From Bryobacteraceae bacterium (GTDB lineage: Bacteria > Acidobacteriota > Terriglobia > Bryobacterales > Bryobacteraceae), in contig JACMLA010000105.1 of assembly GCA_014379815.1 (NCBI GenBank), positions 1 to 7,784 of the forward strand: a DNA stretch of 7,784 bases. The letters are read 5' to 3'. The notes under the pieces are model-generated. The model was given only the letters and a program-made list of their open reading frames with translations. It was not told where the DNA came from and ran no database searches. Positions within the stretch are counted from its first letter, which is position 1. Every line of letters starts with the position of its first letter. The position numbers and the translations under genes are program-made. Of the stretch, positions 5,777 to 7,784 are shown piece by piece.

Positions 5777-7717
5777 CTACTCTTCGGTAATCTTGCTTGC
5801 GATCTGTTCCTGTAACATGGCGAGAAAGTCCGCAAGAGACCGGGCCCCCTGGTCGCCATGCCTGCGATTGCGGACAGCAACGGTTCCCTGCTCGGCTTCT
5901 CTGTCGCCAAGTACGATCATGTAGGGAATTTTCTGCAGTTGCGCATCGCGGATCTTGAGATTCACTTTCTCACTCCTGTCGTCGAGCGTGGCCCGGATTC
6001 CAGCTTCTACGAGGACCTGATGAACCTGGCGCGCATAGCCAGTCAGGCGATCCGTAATCGGCAGCACAATAGCCTGCACCGGGGCGAGCCAGACAGGGAA
6101 CGCACCCGCGTAGTGCTCCACGAGAATGCCAAAGAAACGCTCGATGGAACCGTAGAGTGCACGATGAACCATCAGGGGCTGATGAGCGCGACCGTCTTCG
6201 GCGATGTATTCGAGACCAAAGCGACTAGGCAACGTAAAGTCGAACTGAACAGTGGATAACTGCCAGCGCCTGCCGATCGCATCGACCAGCTTCATGTCGA
6301 TCTTAGGCCCATAGAAAGCGGCTTCGTCGGGCATGATGTCAGCCTTGATATCAAGCTTCGATAAAGCGTTGCGAAGGGACCGTTCCGCGAGCTCCCACTG
6401 CTCCGGAGCGCCATCGTACTTGCCGGAAGCACCGCCATCCCAGGTGGACACTTCGGCGTGATACTCGGAGAAGCCGAAGGTCTTCAGTGTATCGATGGCG
6501 AACTCAAGACAGCTGACGACTTCGGCTTCGATCTGGTCCGGGGTGCAGAAGATATGAGCGTCATCTTGCGTAAATCCGCGGACCCGCAGGAGCCCGTGCA
6601 TGGTCCCGGAGCGCTCGTAGCGGTAGACCGTACCCAGTTCCCCAAGCCGCACCGGAAGTTCGCGGTAACTGCGCTTGCGATCGCGGTAAATCAGTATGTG
6701 AAACGGACAGTTCATCGGCCGGAGCTGGTATTCGGCATCATCCAGCTCCATTCGCTTGAACATGTTTTCCGCGTAGAAATTGTAGTGGCCTGAAGTCTTC
6801 CAGAGATCGGCACGCGCAATGTGCGGCGTGTATACGAGGGAGTAGCCACGCGCAATATACTCGTCCCGCATCCAGTCCTCAATGATCTTCCGGATTACGC
6901 CACCTTTCGGGTGAAAGAAGATCAGACCCGGACCGGCGAGTTCCTGAATCGAGAAGAGGTCGAGGTCCTGGCCGATCTTACGGTGATCACGCTTCTTGGC
7001 TTCCTCCAGGCGTTTGAGATACTCCTCAAGTTCCTTGGGTGAGAAGAAAGCAGTGCCATTGATGCGCTGCATCTTGTGACTCGTCTCATCGCCCTTCCAG
7101 TAAGCACCTGATGTAGAAAGCAGCTTAAAAGCTTTCAGTCGTTTGGTCGAAGGAACATGCGGACCGCGACAGAAATCTATGAAGCCCGGACCGAGAGTGT
7201 ACTCGGTAAAAACGTCGTCGGCCTTCTCTTCAATGAGTTCGCTCTTAAGGAACTCACCCATGTTTCTGTACTTTTCTATACCGTCTGATTTAGACGAAAG
7301 ACGGCGTTCGAAAGCCAGATCCTGCTTTTGCAGCTCCCACATTTTGGCTTCAATCTTCTCGAGGTCTTCCGGCTGAAACGCCTGTTCCAGATAGAAGTCG
7401 TAGTAGAAGCCAGTATCTGTAGGCGGCCCAATACCGAGGCGAACGCCGGGATACAGCTGCTGTACCGCCAGAGCCAGAAGGTGCGCTGTGGAGTGTCGAT
7501 AGACCTCCAGCGCTTCGGGATTCTTCGATGTCAGGATCTGCAGTGCGGCATCCCACTCAAAGGGACGAGTGAGATCATAAAACTCGCCGTTGACACGTGC
7601 GACAACCGCATCGTCGGCCAGCCTGGGGCTGATAGATCTCGCCACGTCGAGCGGAGTTGTGCCTGCGGGTACCTGCTGGTGACTTCCGTCCGGCAGAGTA
7701 ATGTCGATGCTGCTCAT
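5777..7717 (-). CDS. thrS: Threonyl-tRNA synthetase
   Basis: A full-length 646-residue cytoplasmic class II synthetase that charges tRNA-Thr with threonine. The domains appear in order. TGS domain, about 1-62 (ITLPDGS at 6-12). Editing domain, about 63-225, with the HxxxH motif HSTAH at 75-79 and CRGPH at 183-187 (C183, H187), which remove mis-attached serine. Catalytic core, about 243-535, with motif 2 around RYERSGTMHGLLRVRGF at 366-382, motif 3 at HRALYGSIERFFGILVEHY (518-536), and the zinc ligands C337 (RPMNCPFH), H388 (DDAHIF) and H518 (PLMVHRA). Anticodon-binding domain, about 545-640 (VLPITDR at 551-557, then DDRSEKVNLKIRDAQ and IPYMIVLGDRE). Every key residue is present, so it should be active and essential. 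ATG 7717 fits the expected MSSIDITLPDG opening; the nearest Shine-Dalgarno-like GAGG is 15 nt upstream, which is far. It is the first gene of the four-gene minus-strand run. In many bacteria thrS is followed by infC-rpmI-rplT; here it is not. Confidence 0.98.
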   Translation of the reverse strand: MSSIDITLPDGSHQQVPAGTTPLDVARSISPRLADDAVVARVNGEFYDLTRPFEWDAALQILTSKNPEALEVYRHSTAHLLALAVQQLYPGVRLGIGPPTDTGFYYDFYLEQAFQPEDLEKIEAKMWELQKQDLAFERRLSSKSDGIEKYRNMGEFLKSELIEEKADDVFTEYTLGPGFIDFCRGPHVPSTKRLKAFKLLSTSGAYWKGDETSHKMQRINGTAFFSPKELEEYLKRLEEAKKRDHRKIGQDLDLFSIQELAGPGLIFFHPKGGVIRKIIEDWMRDEYIARGYSLVYTPHIARADLWKTSGHYNFYAENMFKRMELDDAEYQLRPMNCPFHILIYRDRKRSYRELPVRLGELGTVYRYERSGTMHGLLRVRGFTQDDAHIFCTPDQIEAEVVSCLEFAIDTLKTFGFSEYHAEVSTWDGGASGKYDGAPEQWELAERSLRNALSKLDIKADIMPDEAAFYGPKIDMKLVDAIGRRWQLSTVQFDFTLPSRFGLEYIAEDGRAHQPLMVHRALYGSIERFFGILVEHYAGAFPVWLAPVQAIVLPITDRLTGYARQVHQVLVEAGIRATLDDRSEKVNLKIRDAQLQKIPYMIVLGDREAEQGTVAVRNRRHGDQGARSLADFLAMLQEQIASKITEE

Positions 7718-7784
7718 GGTTTTGCGGGGAAACCTCAGCGTAACATCTGTTCCGAGGGGACCAGGTAACCGGATGCTGAGGTGA
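7718..7784 (-). promoter_or_regulatory. thrS upstream leader with an inverted repeat
   Basis: These 67 bp are all that is visible upstream of thrS. ACCTCAGC (7732-7739) and GCTGAGGT (7775-7782) form a perfect 8-bp inverted repeat with a 35-nt spacer. On the minus strand the downstream arm contains GAGG, the only Shine-Dalgarno-like stretch near the start codon, so a hairpin could hide it. Some bacterial thrS genes are autoregulated through a folded leader, but the match here is only to the general idea. No -35/-10 promoter could be assigned, and the leader may extend beyond the window. Confidence 0.3.

Noticed and set aside
5858..6259. 133-codon plus-strand open frame inside thrS
   Set aside because: Antisense shadow of the conserved synthetase anticodon-binding and catalytic regions.

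Overview
The window looks like chromosomal DNA from a free-living, moderately GC-rich Gram-negative bacterium, most likely an Acidobacteriota member (Terriglobia / Bryobacter-Solibacter type). The main grounds are a TonB-dependent receptor that opens with a carboxypeptidase-regulatory-like domain, a receptor architecture greatly expanded in that phylum, and an HpnI-type hopanoid glycosyltransferase. This assignment is inferred from protein style; no rRNA or other phylogenetic marker is present. I see no tRNA, rRNA, insertion sequence, phage gene, CRISPR array or origin.

Layout. (1) At the left edge a minus-strand gene starts at 294 and runs off the window. Its first 98 residues are a short coiled-coil-like helix followed by the start of a PAS domain, so it is probably a sensor kinase or similar signalling protein. 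(2) A 133-bp divergent intergenic region separates it from a plus-strand pair: an outer-membrane TonB-dependent receptor (428-2902) and, 23 bp downstream, a 169-residue protein made only of the catalytic N-terminal asparaginase domain (2926-3435). (3) The rest, 3344-7717, is a tightly packed minus-strand run, read from right to left: threonyl-tRNA synthetase (thrS), HpnI-like glycosyltransferase, a secreted HAD acid phosphatase of the e(P4)/class C type, and a hotdog-fold acyl-CoA thioesterase. Junctions are 0 bp (TAG then ATG), a 17-bp overlap and a 4-bp ATGA overlap, so the four genes are almost certainly one translationally coupled operon.

The plus-strand pair and the minus-strand operon collide tail to tail. 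The last 92 bp of the asparaginase-domain gene and of the thioesterase gene are the same DNA read on opposite strands, and there is no room for a conventional terminator between them.

No clearly new system is visible. The points most worth a second look are the convergent coding overlap, which includes the codon for the presumed catalytic lysine of the asparaginase domain; the coupling of thrS to a hopanoid/envelope gene set rather than infC-rpmI-rplT; and the stand-alone half-asparaginase behind a nutrient receptor.
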